Assembly (NCBI GenBank): GCA_003521845.1
Contig: DPHB01000038.1
Span: forward strand, 40,919-80,255
DNA length: 39,337 nucleotides
Reading direction: 5' to 3'
Source of the DNA: Oceanospirillaceae bacterium
GTDB lineage: Bacteria > Pseudomonadota > Gammaproteobacteria > Pseudomonadales > Balneatricaceae
Notes under the pieces: model-generated
The model's database searches: none
Seen by the model: the letters and a program-made list of their open reading frames with translations, nothing else
Told to the model about the DNA's origin: nothing
Program-made: the position numbers and the translations under genes
Part shown: positions 14,738 to 23,700 of the stretch, one piece after another
How the letters are laid out: every line of letters begins with the position of its first letter
How positions within the stretch are numbered: the first letter of the stretch is position 1

Positions 14738-15433
14738 ATGCAGCTGTTTGCTCACCGTGGTGTTAGTGCCTTGGCACCTGAAAACTCGGTACAGGCTTTT
14801 ACCCTCGCTTTGGCTGAACAGGCTGACGGTATCGAGTTGGATGTACGTTTGGTAGCAGGCCAAGCGATGGTGATTCACGATGAGGATCTAGAACGCACAA
14901 CTAGCGGCTTAGGGCCTGTGGCTCAGCTAGACCATGCCAACTGGCAGCAGCTAGACGCTGGTGATGGCAAGCCACCGCCAAGTCTGGATCAGGTGTTGGC
15001 CATGGTGGCGGGGCAAACTAGGGTTAATATTGAGCTTAAATGCCGTGAAGTCGTGTCTGCTGTCGTCAAGGACATTCAGCACGCTATTGCCAACTATGGA
15101 TTTAGTGCTCAGCAGTTATGTGTTTCTGCATTTGATCACCACGCGCTGATAGACTTGCAACGATTGTTGCCACACCATCCCGTTGCGCCACTGATTTGTG
15201 CATGCCCTTTAGACTATACCGCTTGTGCTGAACCTTTTGCAGCGCAAGCAATTCATACTCATGTAGAAACCACTAACCAAGATTTGGTAGACGATGCCCA
15301 TGCCCGGGGTTTGGCCGTACGTGTGTACACGGTCACTCGTGCAGCTGATCTAGTACGCTTGTACCGTCTAGGTGTTGATGCCGTTTTTGTTAACGACGTA
15401 GCTTGGGCGCGTGGTGTCTTGTCCGCGATGTGA
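14738..15433 (+). CDS. Glycerophosphodiester phosphodiesterase
   Basis: 231 residues from ATG 14738, with GGAAA 7 nt upstream. QLFAHRGVSALAPENSVQAF is the GDPD signature, with the catalytic His of AHRG and the Glu of PENS. GIELDVRLV carries the metal-binding Glu and Asp, VIHDEDLERTTSG the second catalytic His, and NIELK another metal ligand. It hydrolyses glycerophosphodiesters to glycerol-3-phosphate and an alcohol. There is no signal peptide, so it is a cytoplasmic UgpQ-type enzyme. The upstream 41-bp repeats end 15 bp before the start. Confidence 0.93.
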   Translation: MQLFAHRGVSALAPENSVQAFTLALAEQADGIELDVRLVAGQAMVIHDEDLERTTSGLGPVAQLDHANWQQLDAGDGKPPPSLDQVLAMVAGQTRVNIELKCREVVSAVVKDIQHAIANYGFSAQQLCVSAFDHHALIDLQRLLPHHPVAPLICACPLDYTACAEPFAAQAIHTHVETTNQDLVDDAHARGLAVRVYTVTRAADLVRLYRLGVDAVFVNDVAWARGVLSAM

Positions 15434-15525
15434 CCTATGTTTTCTGATTTTCCTGCTAAACAATTATCGGGTGTTGTGTGAGTTACATGCCAGTGTCTAT
15501 CTGATATCGTGCAATCATCATACGA

Positions 15526-15553
15526 TTGACTATAGTATTAATAGTGATACTAT
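15526..15553 (+). promoter_or_regulatory. hicAB promoter with operator-like inverted repeat
   Basis: TTGACT (15526-15531) and TACTAT (15548-15553) are separated by 16 bp, with TGA before the -10 making an extended box. ATAGTAT (15532-15538) and ATACTAT (15547-15553) form a perfect inverted repeat with an 8-bp centre that overlaps the -10. This fits repression by HicB, which carries a DNA-binding C-terminus. The hicA start is 7 bp downstream. Confidence 0.6.
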
Positions 15554-15560
15554 GTGTTTT

Positions 15561-15809
15561 ATGGCAAAGGTTCTAGAAATCCTCGAAATAATGAGGAATA
15601 ACCCCAAAGGCATAGGATTCAATGACTTATGTAAAGTCTGTGATGAATACTTTGGTGAACCTAGGCAATCTGGTTCAAGTCACAGAGTTTATAAAACTCC
15701 GTGACAAGGCGATCCACGCGTCAATATCCAGAATTCCAAAGGTAAAGCTAAGCCTTATCAAGTGAAGCAAGTGCTTCAAGCAATTGACCGTCTGGAGGTG
15801 GAAAAATGA
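15561..15809 (+). pseudogene. hicA: HicA toxin gene with in-frame TGA (W48 stop)
   Basis: From ATG 15561 the protein MAKVLEILEIMRNNPKGIGF onward is a clear HicA mRNA interferase, including the active-site histidine in SGSSHRVYKTP (His41). Translation then meets TGA at 15702-15704. Reading on in the same frame gives QGDPRVNIQNSKGKAKPYQ and so on to a TGA at 15807-15809, a complete HicA C-terminus overlapping hicB by ATGA. Family members have Trp (TGG) right after KTP, so a single G-to-A change explains the stop. The 47-residue product would lack the last strand and helix. Whether any full product arises by readthrough is unknown. No frameshift is seen. Confidence 0.9.
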
Positions 15810-16132
15810 CTGATTTAACCAATCGCTATACATACCGAGTAACTTGGTCTGAAGACGATCAAGAACATGTAGGCTTATGCACTGAGTTTCCGAGTTTAAG
15901 CTGGCTAGAAGAAACACCAGAAGAAGCATTGTCCGGTATACGTAAGCTTGTCCGTGAATGCGTCGACGATATGCTTACTCAAGATGAAGAAGTACCTGAG
16001 CCAATTTCATCTAAAAACTATAGCGGTAAGTTTATGGTTCGTATTACGCCAGATGCACACAGAATGTTAGCTATTCAGGCTGCAGAGCATGGGGTAAGTT
16101 TAAATCGTCTTGTTTCAAGCAAGCTCAACTAA
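15806..16132 (+). CDS. hicB: HicB antitoxin
   Basis: 108 residues, intact. The N-terminal YRVTWSEDDQEHVGLCTEFP is the RNase H-like HicB fold that masks HicA. The C-terminal YSGKFMVRITPDAHRMLAIQ plus AAEHGVSLNRLVSSKL is a ribbon-helix-helix DNA-binding segment (COG4226 type). It begins inside the stop codon of the hicA frame (ATGA) and depends on translation reaching that point or on its own GGAGG site at 15794-15798. With hicA interrupted upstream, this may now be an orphan antitoxin acting only as a repressor or anti-addiction protein. Confidence 0.92.
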   Translation: MTDLTNRYTYRVTWSEDDQEHVGLCTEFPSLSWLEETPEEALSGIRKLVRECVDDMLTQDEEVPEPISSKNYSGKFMVRITPDAHRMLAIQAAEHGVSLNRLVSSKLN

Positions 16133-16267
16133 CGAGGCAGTCATAACAAGGCAAAACAAAGCGCCACAATATCGTGGCTAGACGCTGTCGTTTGATCAGT
16201 GGGCACCTTTTTCGCATTGCAATTACTGGCTCTTCGTACTTGTTAGTTTTTGTGTTGCTAAGTTTCT

Positions 16268-17461
16268 TCACAGGGCCTGTTGATTAGGCATGGGCTGACG
16301 ACGTGCCCACCAGATAGTGAACAGTAGCAGAACTAAGAAAGGCACGGAAAGTAGGTTGATGGTCTTCCAGCTAGACACGCTAAGCAGCCAGCCAGCAGAT
16401 AGGGAGGCGAGGGCTTGGAAACCGAAGACCATAAAATCGTTGAGTGCTTGGGCGCGGTATTTTTCGGCATCGCGGTAGCAGGTGATCAACAGTGCAGTAC
16501 CTGTGACGAACAGGAAATTCCAGCCAATACCTAGCAATACCAAGCTAATCCAATACCCCATAACACTTTGGTCAAACTGGCTTTCAATAATGCACCCCAG
16601 TAACGCTAAAATACCGGCGATCATCACCTTGTGGTGGCCAAAACGACGGATAAGTTTGCCCGTGAACAAAGACGGTAAAAACATACCCACAATGTGCCAT
16701 TGAATTACCACACCCGTGTGGTAAAGGCTGTGGCCGTCCATCACGTGCATACTGATCGGCGTTGCTGTCATAAGGAAGCTCATGATGCCGTAACCAATGC
16801 CCGCGGCCATAATGGCAAGGATAAAGTTGGGTTGGCTTGCTAGTTCTTTCAGGTTACGTCCGCTACCCGTATCCGCTGTTTGCTTGTGGTCCGTATTGGT
16901 TAACCAAGATAGGATTAAGGCAGGCATCAATACCATCAGAGCTAGGGCCATATAGGAACCGACGAAAGGCGTATTTGGCAGCAGGTCTTTGGTGATATTG
17001 GCAATGTTGGGACCTAAAAAGGCGCCAGCAATACCGGCCAGCAATATGGAAGAAATTGCTGTGGGCGCGAATTCTGGCGCTACGCTCTCTGCCGCAGCAA
17101 AACGGTATTGCTGCACAAAGGCCACGCTTAAGCCAATGCTAAAACAAGCAAAACAGTATAACCAGAAGCTAGCCATGTCGATGGCGAAACCGCCGACTAG
17201 TGCAGCGCAGCTGGCAAAGATGGCGGCGCTGATAAAACCAAAGCGGCGGCCTTTCTTGCTCATGATCATGGAAGCAGGTACGGTGCCACTCGCTGTACCA
17301 ACGATCATAAAGGCAACGGGCAGAGTGGCTAGAACAGGGGAAGGGGCGAGCAAGGATCCGACAATACCGCCCAAGAAAATAGTGACATTGGTACCAGTAA
17401 AAGCAAATACCTGTGCTAGGCACAATAACCAAACATTCCGAGTAAAGTTTTGAAAAGGCAT
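16268..17461 (-). CDS. MFS transporter
   Basis: 397 residues with twelve hydrophobic segments, consistent with the major facilitator superfamily. The loop after the second helix reads MIMSKKGRRFGF, matching the family's GxxxDRxGRR signature loosely (no Asp). A second copy, LFTGKLIRRFGHHK, lies after helix 8. The branch resembles drug or metabolite exporters, but the substrate is not predictable. It is divergent from the psrA-like regulator gene across a 170-bp region holding a PsrA-type palindrome, so it may be under that regulator. Confidence 0.9.
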   Translation of the reverse strand: MPFQNFTRNVWLLCLAQVFAFTGTNVTIFLGGIVGSLLAPSPVLATLPVAFMIVGTASGTVPASMIMSKKGRRFGFISAAIFASCAALVGGFAIDMASFWLYCFACFSIGLSVAFVQQYRFAAAESVAPEFAPTAISSILLAGIAGAFLGPNIANITKDLLPNTPFVGSYMALALMVLMPALILSWLTNTDHKQTADTGSGRNLKELASQPNFILAIMAAGIGYGIMSFLMTATPISMHVMDGHSLYHTGVVIQWHIVGMFLPSLFTGKLIRRFGHHKVMIAGILALLGCIIESQFDQSVMGYWISLVLLGIGWNFLFVTGTALLITCYRDAEKYRAQALNDFMVFGFQALASLSAGWLLSVSSWKTINLLSVPFLVLLLFTIWWARRQPMPNQQAL

Positions 17462-17579
17462 AATGATATAAGTGCTTTGAATAAGAAAGCGAACATAGTA
17501 ACTGATGTTACTAGATTATCCTATCAAAACCCGATACGGCTAGAGGTTCCTTGCACGCATGTAGGCTTCGTGTTAGCGT

Positions 17580-17593
17580 AAAACAAACGTTTT
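17580..17593. promoter_or_regulatory. PsrA-type operator candidate
   Basis: AAAAC-AAAC-GTTTT is an inverted repeat with a 4-bp spacer containing the perfect palindrome AAACGTTT. The published Pseudomonas PsrA motif is (G/C)AAAC-N2-4-GTTT(G/C), so only the outermost bases differ. It lies 39 bp before the PsrA-like start codon, consistent with autorepression, and in the region shared with the divergent MFS gene. Confidence 0.5.
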
Positions 17594-17631
17594 AAACACT
17601 GTTAATAAGTCATTTGAAAAAGGATTAGTTT

Positions 17632-18285
17632 GTGAAGAAAGCAACAGTTGAGCGCATTCTCGATGCGGCAGAGTTTGAGTTTGGCGCCCATGGCTTTGTT
17701 GAGACGTCTCTGCGTACCATTACCAGCAAAGCAGGGGTTAATTTGGCGGCGGTTAATTATCACTTTGGTTCCAAGAAAGGGCTAATCCAGGCCGTGGCAG
17801 ACCGTTTTTTTGAGCCATTAACTATGGGTATACAAAAACGCCTGCTGGGCATGGACGTGCAACAACAATCTAATCATCAGGTGTTAACAGGTATCTATAC
17901 TGATCTGATGTTGGAAGCTTTGAATATAGCTCAGCGAAATCCCTCACGCTTGGCCTTATTTGCCCGCCTTATCAACTCGGCCTATACACAATCACAAGGG
18001 CATTTGCGCAAGCATTTGACCTATCAGTATGCGCCATTATTTATGCTGTTGATGAAGACACTGCGCACTCATATGCCAGAAATGAGCCATGAACAGTTCT
18101 TTTGGCGCTTTCATCATCTTATGGGCATGATGGTATTTACCCTGTCTAATAGTGAGTCCTTAGGGGCCATCTGTGCTGCAGAATACGCAACACAACGCGA
18201 GCTGCCTGAAATACTGCAGCAATTGATTCCAATTTTGGTTGCCGCTGCTGAAGCACCGGTGGTGGCCATTGAAAAACTAGCGTAA
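17632..18285 (+). CDS. psrA: TetR-family regulator, PsrA-like
   Basis: 217 residues starting at GTG 17632 behind AGGA. The first 60 residues (TVERILDAAEFEFGAHGF, then ETSLRTITSKAGVNLAAVNY and HFGSKKGLIQAV) match, from memory, P. aeruginosa PsrA almost residue for residue. The C-terminal part shares SQSQGHLRK-like and FWRFHHLMG-like segments (TetR_C_30 type). PsrA is a long-chain fatty-acid-responsive repressor of beta-oxidation genes that also activates rpoS. The position near csiV-mfd-gap-nqr agrees with the psrA locus of pseudomonads. It probably controls lipid catabolism genes and itself. Confidence 0.85.
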   Translation: MKKATVERILDAAEFEFGAHGFVETSLRTITSKAGVNLAAVNYHFGSKKGLIQAVADRFFEPLTMGIQKRLLGMDVQQQSNHQVLTGIYTDLMLEALNIAQRNPSRLALFARLINSAYTQSQGHLRKHLTYQYAPLFMLLMKTLRTHMPEMSHEQFFWRFHHLMGMMVFTLSNSESLGAICAAEYATQRELPEILQQLIPILVAAAEAPVVAIEKLA

Positions 18286-18299
18286 GGAGTACACGCATT

Positions 18300-19385
18300 A
18301 TGTTGAACGAATTAACGCAGTTTATTGAGGCGATCGATACCACTCATCTAGTCTTGTTAAAAATTGGATTGTTGGCAGTTTTGGTGATGCTAGCCCAATG
18401 GCTCACCGCAAAATGGATGCAAAATTTTGCTGCGGGTCAAGAGCAACTTGATGTGGAACTATTGCATTCTGCTCGCCGTCCCTTGTTGGCGGGTTTATGG
18501 TTGCTTGGTGTAAGTTGGGTAAACGATGTCTTAGTCAGTTCTGTACCTAGTTGGTCAAATGATTTACCGAGTCAGCTACGAGAACCCGTTTTAGTGATTC
18601 TTATCGCTTGGTTTTTAATACGCCTGATTACTGTTTTGCAAGCCATTGTATTGCACCCTGCTGGCAATCGCTTGGCCTGGGATGCGAGTACGGCAGAAGC
18701 CATGGGCAAGGTATTAAAGGTTGTGGTGGTTATTAGTGCGGTGCTGATACTGATGCAGTTGTTTGGTTTGTCTGTTTCTGGTGTTTTGGCTTTTGGTGGG
18801 GTCGGCGGTATTGCCGTTGGTTTTGCTGCCAAGGACATGCTGGCCAACTTCTTTGGTGGATTGATGATTTACATGGACCGACAGTTTTCTGTTGGTGACT
18901 GGATCCGCTCACCGGATAAGGAAATAGAAGGTACCGTTGAGCATATTGGCTGGCGTGTAACGCGTATTCGTACTTTTGATATGCGGCCTTTGTACGTGCC
19001 TAATGCAACCTTTACCAGTATTTCTGTAGAAAACCCATCGCGCATGAGTAATCGCCGTTTTTATGAGATATTTGGCCTTCGTTATGCGGACCAAGCTAGT
19101 GTGGAAGCCATCGTTAGTGATGTAAAAGCTATGCTGATGGCCCACGAAGCTATCGATACTAATCGAACCTTGATGGTTAATTTGGACCAATTTAATAATC
19201 ATAGCTTGGATTTTTTTGTTTATTGCTTTACCAAGACCACAGCCTGGGCTGAGTTTCATGTCATCAAGCAGGAACTGCTTAAAACCATTGCCGATATTGT
19301 TGAAAGCCATGGCGCTGAATTTGCCTTTCCTACACAAAGCTTGCACATTCATCAACAACAGGCTGTACAGGTCGAGCATGGATAA
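18300..19385 (+). CDS. MscS-family mechanosensitive channel
   Basis: 361 residues: an N-terminal helix at about 18-38, further helices near 62-80, 95-120 and 138-158, then the pore-lining TM3 region SVSGVLAFGGVGGIAVGFAA, which is glycine/alanine-rich as required for helix packing. KDMLANFFGGLMIYMDRQFSVGDWI is the start of the beta domain, and NPSRMSNRRFYE and the C-terminal alpha/beta domain follow. Its size is closest to YnaI-like small channels. It releases solutes on hypo-osmotic shock. TAAGGAG at the end of the preceding gene serves as ribosome-binding site; the start is 14 bp after psrA, so cotranscription is likely. Confidence 0.93.
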   Translation: MLNELTQFIEAIDTTHLVLLKIGLLAVLVMLAQWLTAKWMQNFAAGQEQLDVELLHSARRPLLAGLWLLGVSWVNDVLVSSVPSWSNDLPSQLREPVLVILIAWFLIRLITVLQAIVLHPAGNRLAWDASTAEAMGKVLKVVVVISAVLILMQLFGLSVSGVLAFGGVGGIAVGFAAKDMLANFFGGLMIYMDRQFSVGDWIRSPDKEIEGTVEHIGWRVTRIRTFDMRPLYVPNATFTSISVENPSRMSNRRFYEIFGLRYADQASVEAIVSDVKAMLMAHEAIDTNRTLMVNLDQFNNHSLDFFVYCFTKTTAWAEFHVIKQELLKTIADIVESHGAEFAFPTQSLHIHQQQAVQVEHG

Positions 19386-19962
19386 ACATTACATTTTTGG
19401 TTATGGCAGTTTGATTAATAGCGATAGTCGCCGCATTACGGGCATTGCCGGTGATTCTATACCCGTACGAGTACGCGGTTTGCAGCGCTATTGGGTGAGC
19501 TTTACTGGTGTTGATATGCGTGCCGTGGGGGTTCGTTCAGAAGCCTCAAGCCAATGCAATGGCGTGCTCTTTGATGTGCCGGCCGGTGAGTTAGACAAAT
19601 TTGACTTACGGGAGAGAGGTTACGTTAGGCAGGCTCTAGATCATCACCATATTGAATATTTAGATGATGCAATGGCGGAGTCTCTCTTGGCGCATCCAGT
19701 TTGGGTATATACCTATCCCGATTGCCCCCGTGAATCACAGTTTAGTCCCATTTCACAGTCCTATTTAGATGTCATAATGTTGGGTTGTTTAGAAGTGGGG
19801 GAAGCGTTTGCTCGCGAGTTTTTGCAGCATACAAAGCTTTGGCAAGATTGGCATGATGATCGTCTTAACCCACGCTATCCTAGAGCCACAACGCATGATC
19901 AGCAGGACTATTTGGATGCTTTGATTGGTGAAGTAAGAGATGAACTAGTGCAGCGCTATTAG
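19378..19962 (+). CDS. Gamma-glutamylcyclotransferase-fold protein
   Basis: 194 residues from ATG 19378, which overlaps the channel gene by 8 bp; a longer open frame upstream is a shadow of that gene. HYIFGYGSLINSDSRR is the GGCT/AIG2 substrate-binding loop (YGSL). DVPAGELDKFDLRERGYVR supplies the acidic segment where the catalytic Glu normally lies. Members convert gamma-glutamyl amines to 5-oxoproline, but many bacterial ones are uncharacterised. Coupling to an MscS channel could reflect glutathione or glutamyl-solute turnover in osmotic stress, which is speculative. Confidence 0.85.
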   Translation: MDKHYIFGYGSLINSDSRRITGIAGDSIPVRVRGLQRYWVSFTGVDMRAVGVRSEASSQCNGVLFDVPAGELDKFDLRERGYVRQALDHHHIEYLDDAMAESLLAHPVWVYTYPDCPRESQFSPISQSYLDVIMLGCLEVGEAFAREFLQHTKLWQDWHDDRLNPRYPRATTHDQQDYLDALIGEVRDELVQRY

Positions 19963-19971
19963 TCGCTAAAG

Positions 19972-20763
19972 TTAGTTTGCCAGTGGTATGACATTAGCGT
20001 CTGATAAAGCGCTAACGGTCGCTTCTGCTAGGTTGGTGGCGGTGATTTTGGTGGCACTATTACCAAGCTCTGTCGATGGCCTGGGTAAGGGGCCCGTTTG
20101 TGGGCTGTAGGGGTCAAATCGCACCAGTAAGGCCAGTTTTGGGTGATCTAGGAAGTGCAGTTCAACACTGCGCATCTTGCGTTTTTGTATCATGCTAAAA
20201 CGCTGAGTTACATTGGTTTGGGATGTTGGGTAGTTAAACAGTTTACTAATTTCTGTCTGTACATTGGTGCCGTCTTTAGTAAATTCATTTAAATGTAGCT
20301 GCGTATGCAGGTGCAGAAAACGTCCTAGACTGACACCAATTGCGCCTTCAAGTTGGCTATTGCCAGCATTTGTCTGACCGGCCTCAATTTTGATCCAGGT
20401 TGCTGATTTTTGCTTGCGCACCGGCATGGGCCAGGCTTCATGGAATAGCACCTTATATTGTGCCGATTGTTGCAGTTTTTTAGCTACGCTATTTAGCCGG
20501 CGATACTCTTTAGGTAGGCGCGTAAATGCTTGCGAACCAATACTGGGGTATGTTTTTAGTTGTGCGCTAGTGCGTACTTTACTGGCCAGGGAAGTTGGGT
20601 GCTGTTCTTGCGTGTGAACATTGGCGAGGCGTTCCATAATGATAACCTCGGCTTGGTACCAGCGTTTTTCTACAGCTTGCGCTGTGTGTGCGAGTACCAT
20701 TGTCAGTAACCCTAAGCATAGGGCAGTGAGGCGAGGCCATAATTTGGTCGAGGTTTTGGGCAT
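19972..20763 (-). CDS. CsiV-like peptidoglycan-binding protein
   Basis: 263 residues with a signal peptide (KLWPRLTALCLGLLTMVLA, likely cut after AQA). The mature protein begins EKRWYQAEVIIMERL, the conserved opening of the CsiV family (DUF2803), and contains LGRFLHLHTQLHL and RSVELHFLDHPKLALLVRF blocks typical of it. In Vibrio cholerae CsiV is needed when D-amino acids are produced and supports LpoA/PBP1A. From memory, it lies directly after mfd in pseudomonads, as here. Its ATG shares bases with the mfd stop (TAATG), so it is translated from the mfd mRNA. Confidence 0.85.
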   Translation of the reverse strand: MPKTSTKLWPRLTALCLGLLTMVLAHTAQAVEKRWYQAEVIIMERLANVHTQEQHPTSLASKVRTSAQLKTYPSIGSQAFTRLPKEYRRLNSVAKKLQQSAQYKVLFHEAWPMPVRKQKSATWIKIEAGQTNAGNSQLEGAIGVSLGRFLHLHTQLHLNEFTKDGTNVQTEISKLFNYPTSQTNVTQRFSMIQKRKMRSVELHFLDHPKLALLVRFDPYSPQTGPLPRPSTELGNSATKITATNLAEATVSALSDANVIPLAN

Positions 20764-23700
20764 TATTTAACCAATAGTTTCAGCAAGTCTTCCACCCGCT
20801 GGAAGCGAGTTTCAGGATGTTCCATGGGTAAAGTAAAGCGCAACTGGTTGCTACCTTCAAGCTTAAATTGCCTGGGTTGGGTTTGTACCAGTTTTACCAA
20901 GGCCATGGGTTCTACCTGGGTATGCTTATCAAACAGCAGGCGGCCATTGTGACTAGAGGCCTCAATTTTACTTATACCTATGTCTTGGGCGCTTAGTTTT
21001 AAGCGCGTTTGGCGGAATAAGCTCTTAATAGCTTCGGGTAACAAGCCAAAGCGGTCGATCATCTCAACCTGCAGCTCCTTTAGTGTAGCCTTGTTTTGTG
21101 CGTTGGCAATGCGCTGATACATGATGAGTCGATTATGCACGTCGGGTAGGTAGCTTTCAGGTATAACAGCAGGTAGGTTTAGGTTGACCTCGGTGCCCCT
21201 TTGTATTGGTTGGTCTAAGTTTGGTGTTTCCCCTTTTTGCATGGCTTCTACGGTGGCGTTGAGCATTTCCATATACAGGCTAAAACCAATGCTTTGCATC
21301 TGGCCACTTTGTTCTTCGCCTAGCAATTCACCGGCACCACGTATTTCTAGGTCGTGGCTAGCGAGGGTAAAGCCTGCACCTAGGTCAGCGGTAGCTTCGA
21401 TAGCTTCTAGGCGTTTGGTCGCATCTTTGCTGAGTACCTTGGGGTGTGGTGTCATCAAGTAGGCATAGGCTTGATGGTGAGAGCGACCTACACGGCCTCG
21501 CAACTGGTGCAGCTGTGCCAAACCAAATTTGTCAGCTCGGTCAATAATAATGGTGTTGGCGCTAGGTACGTCGATACCGGTTTCAATAATGGTGGAGCAA
21601 ACCAGAACATTGGCACGACGGTGATAAAAATCACTCATTACTTGTTCTAGTTGGCGTTCACGCATTTGGCCATGGGCAACAGCAACACGGGCTTCAGGCA
21701 CTAGTTCGCGGATTTTCTCGGCGGCGGTTTCGATCGTGCTGACATCGTTGTGTAGGTAATATACCTGACCGCCACGTAGTAATTCACGCAACATGGCTTC
21801 TTTTACCAGCTTGCTTTCGTACTGGCGCACAAAGGTTTTAATGGAAATGCGCTTGGCCGGTGGTGTAGCAATAATGGACAGGTCGCGCATGCCTGCCATG
21901 GACATATTCAGGGTGCGTGGGATCGGTGTTGCAGTGAGAGTCAGGATGTCTACTTCGGCTCGAAGCTTTTTAAAAGACTCTTTTTGTTGCACACCAAAAC
22001 GATGCTCTTCATCGATGATGAGCAAACCCAAACGCTTAAAGTTAAGCTTGCCTTGGATGATTTTGTGGGTGCCAACCAGTATATCCAAGCTGCCGTCTTC
22101 TATTTGTTGCTCTACCTTGCTATGTTGCTTGCCAGATTGGAAACGGGACATAACGGCCACGTTAATCGGCCAGTCGGCAAAACGATCACGCAGGGTTTCA
22201 TAATGTTGCTGGGCTAGAAGGGTAGTGGGTACCAAAATAGCTACCTGCTTACCGCCCGTAGCGGCGATAAAGGCGGCACGCATGGCCACCTCCGTTTTAC
22301 CAAAGCCAACGTCACCACACACTAACCGATCCATGGGCTGGTCCGCCAACATGTCTTTAATTACGGCACTAATAGCTTGCTGTTGATCGGGTGTTTCTTC
22401 AAACGGAAACGCATCTGCAAAAGCGGTGTAGCTGTCATCAGGACGCGGATAGGCATAACCGTCGCGGGCGGCACGCATGGCGTAGATACGTAGCAATTCG
22501 GCCGCTGTATCTTTGATTTTTTCTGCCGCTTTGCGTTTGGCTTTTTGCCACTGTTCGGTGCCTAGGCGGTGCAAGGGCGAGTTGTCACCACCGCCTGTAT
22601 AGCGGCTTAGTAATTGTAAGCTGGCCACAGGTACATATAGGGTGGCTTCATCGGCATACAGCAGTACTAAAAATTCGTTCTCTTGGCCGTCTACGGACAA
22701 GGCCTTTAGGCCTTGATAGCGGCCTACACCATGGTCTTGGTGTACCACTGGGCTACCAATGGTCAGCTCAGCTAGGTCTCGAATAGCAATGTCTGCGCTG
22801 TTGCTTTCCTTGTCTCGGCGGCGACGTTGGAGAACCTTTTGCCCAAAAATCTGTGCTTCGCTGATTAGGCATAACTGTCGTGCCGGTAGATTTAAACCCC
22901 GTTCTAGGGGGGCAACGCTGATCGCAAAGTCCGTTGCGGATTGGCAAAATTCCTGCCAAGAATCTACTTCTTGTGGTGGTTGCGGTAGCTTTTTAAATAG
23001 CTCTAGTAAAGCTTCGCGGCGGCCTGCAGATTCGGCACATATTAACACTCGAGCTTGCGTCTTTAGCAGGCTTTCCAAGGCCATAAGTGGTTTGGCCAAT
23101 TGGCTATTAATAGCAACCTCTGGAAGGTTGGCAAAACCCAAGTTAGTTTCGCCTTTGTTGACCTGTGGCTCAAGATAAGCCGGCGCCTGTATATGCACGT
23201 TGCCATGTTGTTTAAGTAAGCCAAAAAGCTGCTCGGCACTTAAAAATAGGTGTTGAGGTGGCAACAGAGGGCGTTCCACGTCATGGCCGTAATCATCATA
23301 GCGTTGTGCAACATCTTGCCAGAAGTGTTGTATAGCACCATGCAGATCACCATGGCGAATTATTTGCACCTGATGGGGTACATAATCAAGTAGGGTAGAC
23401 ATCGTCAAGTTGTAGAACAAGGGGATGTAGTATTCGATACCCGCGGGTGCCAAACCTTGGCTTACATCTTGATAAATAGGGCAGTTGTTGGATTCAACCT
23501 CAAAGTTGGCATTAAAAGCTTGACGGAACTGGCTAATGGCTTGGGCGCTTAAGGGGAATTCTCGCGCCGGTAATAAGTTAAATTCTTCTATGATGCTGGT
23601 AGTGCGCTGGCTGTCTGGATCAAAGTAGCGCAGGCTTTCAATTTCTTCATCAAATAATTCGATACGAATGGGGGCTTCGCTACCCATAGCGTAGAGATCA

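Noticed and set aside
15411..15560. Upstream extension of the hicA reading frame
   Set aside because: It runs through the promoter and operator region; HicA homology begins exactly at ATG 15561.
15702..15704. TGA in hicA as a selenocysteine codon
   Set aside because: The family has Trp, not Cys, at this position, and no SECIS-like hairpin was noticed directly downstream.
16989..17453. 154-codon ORF opposite the MFS gene
   Set aside because: Composition mirrors the hydrophobic MFS codons in reverse; no start signals or family likeness.
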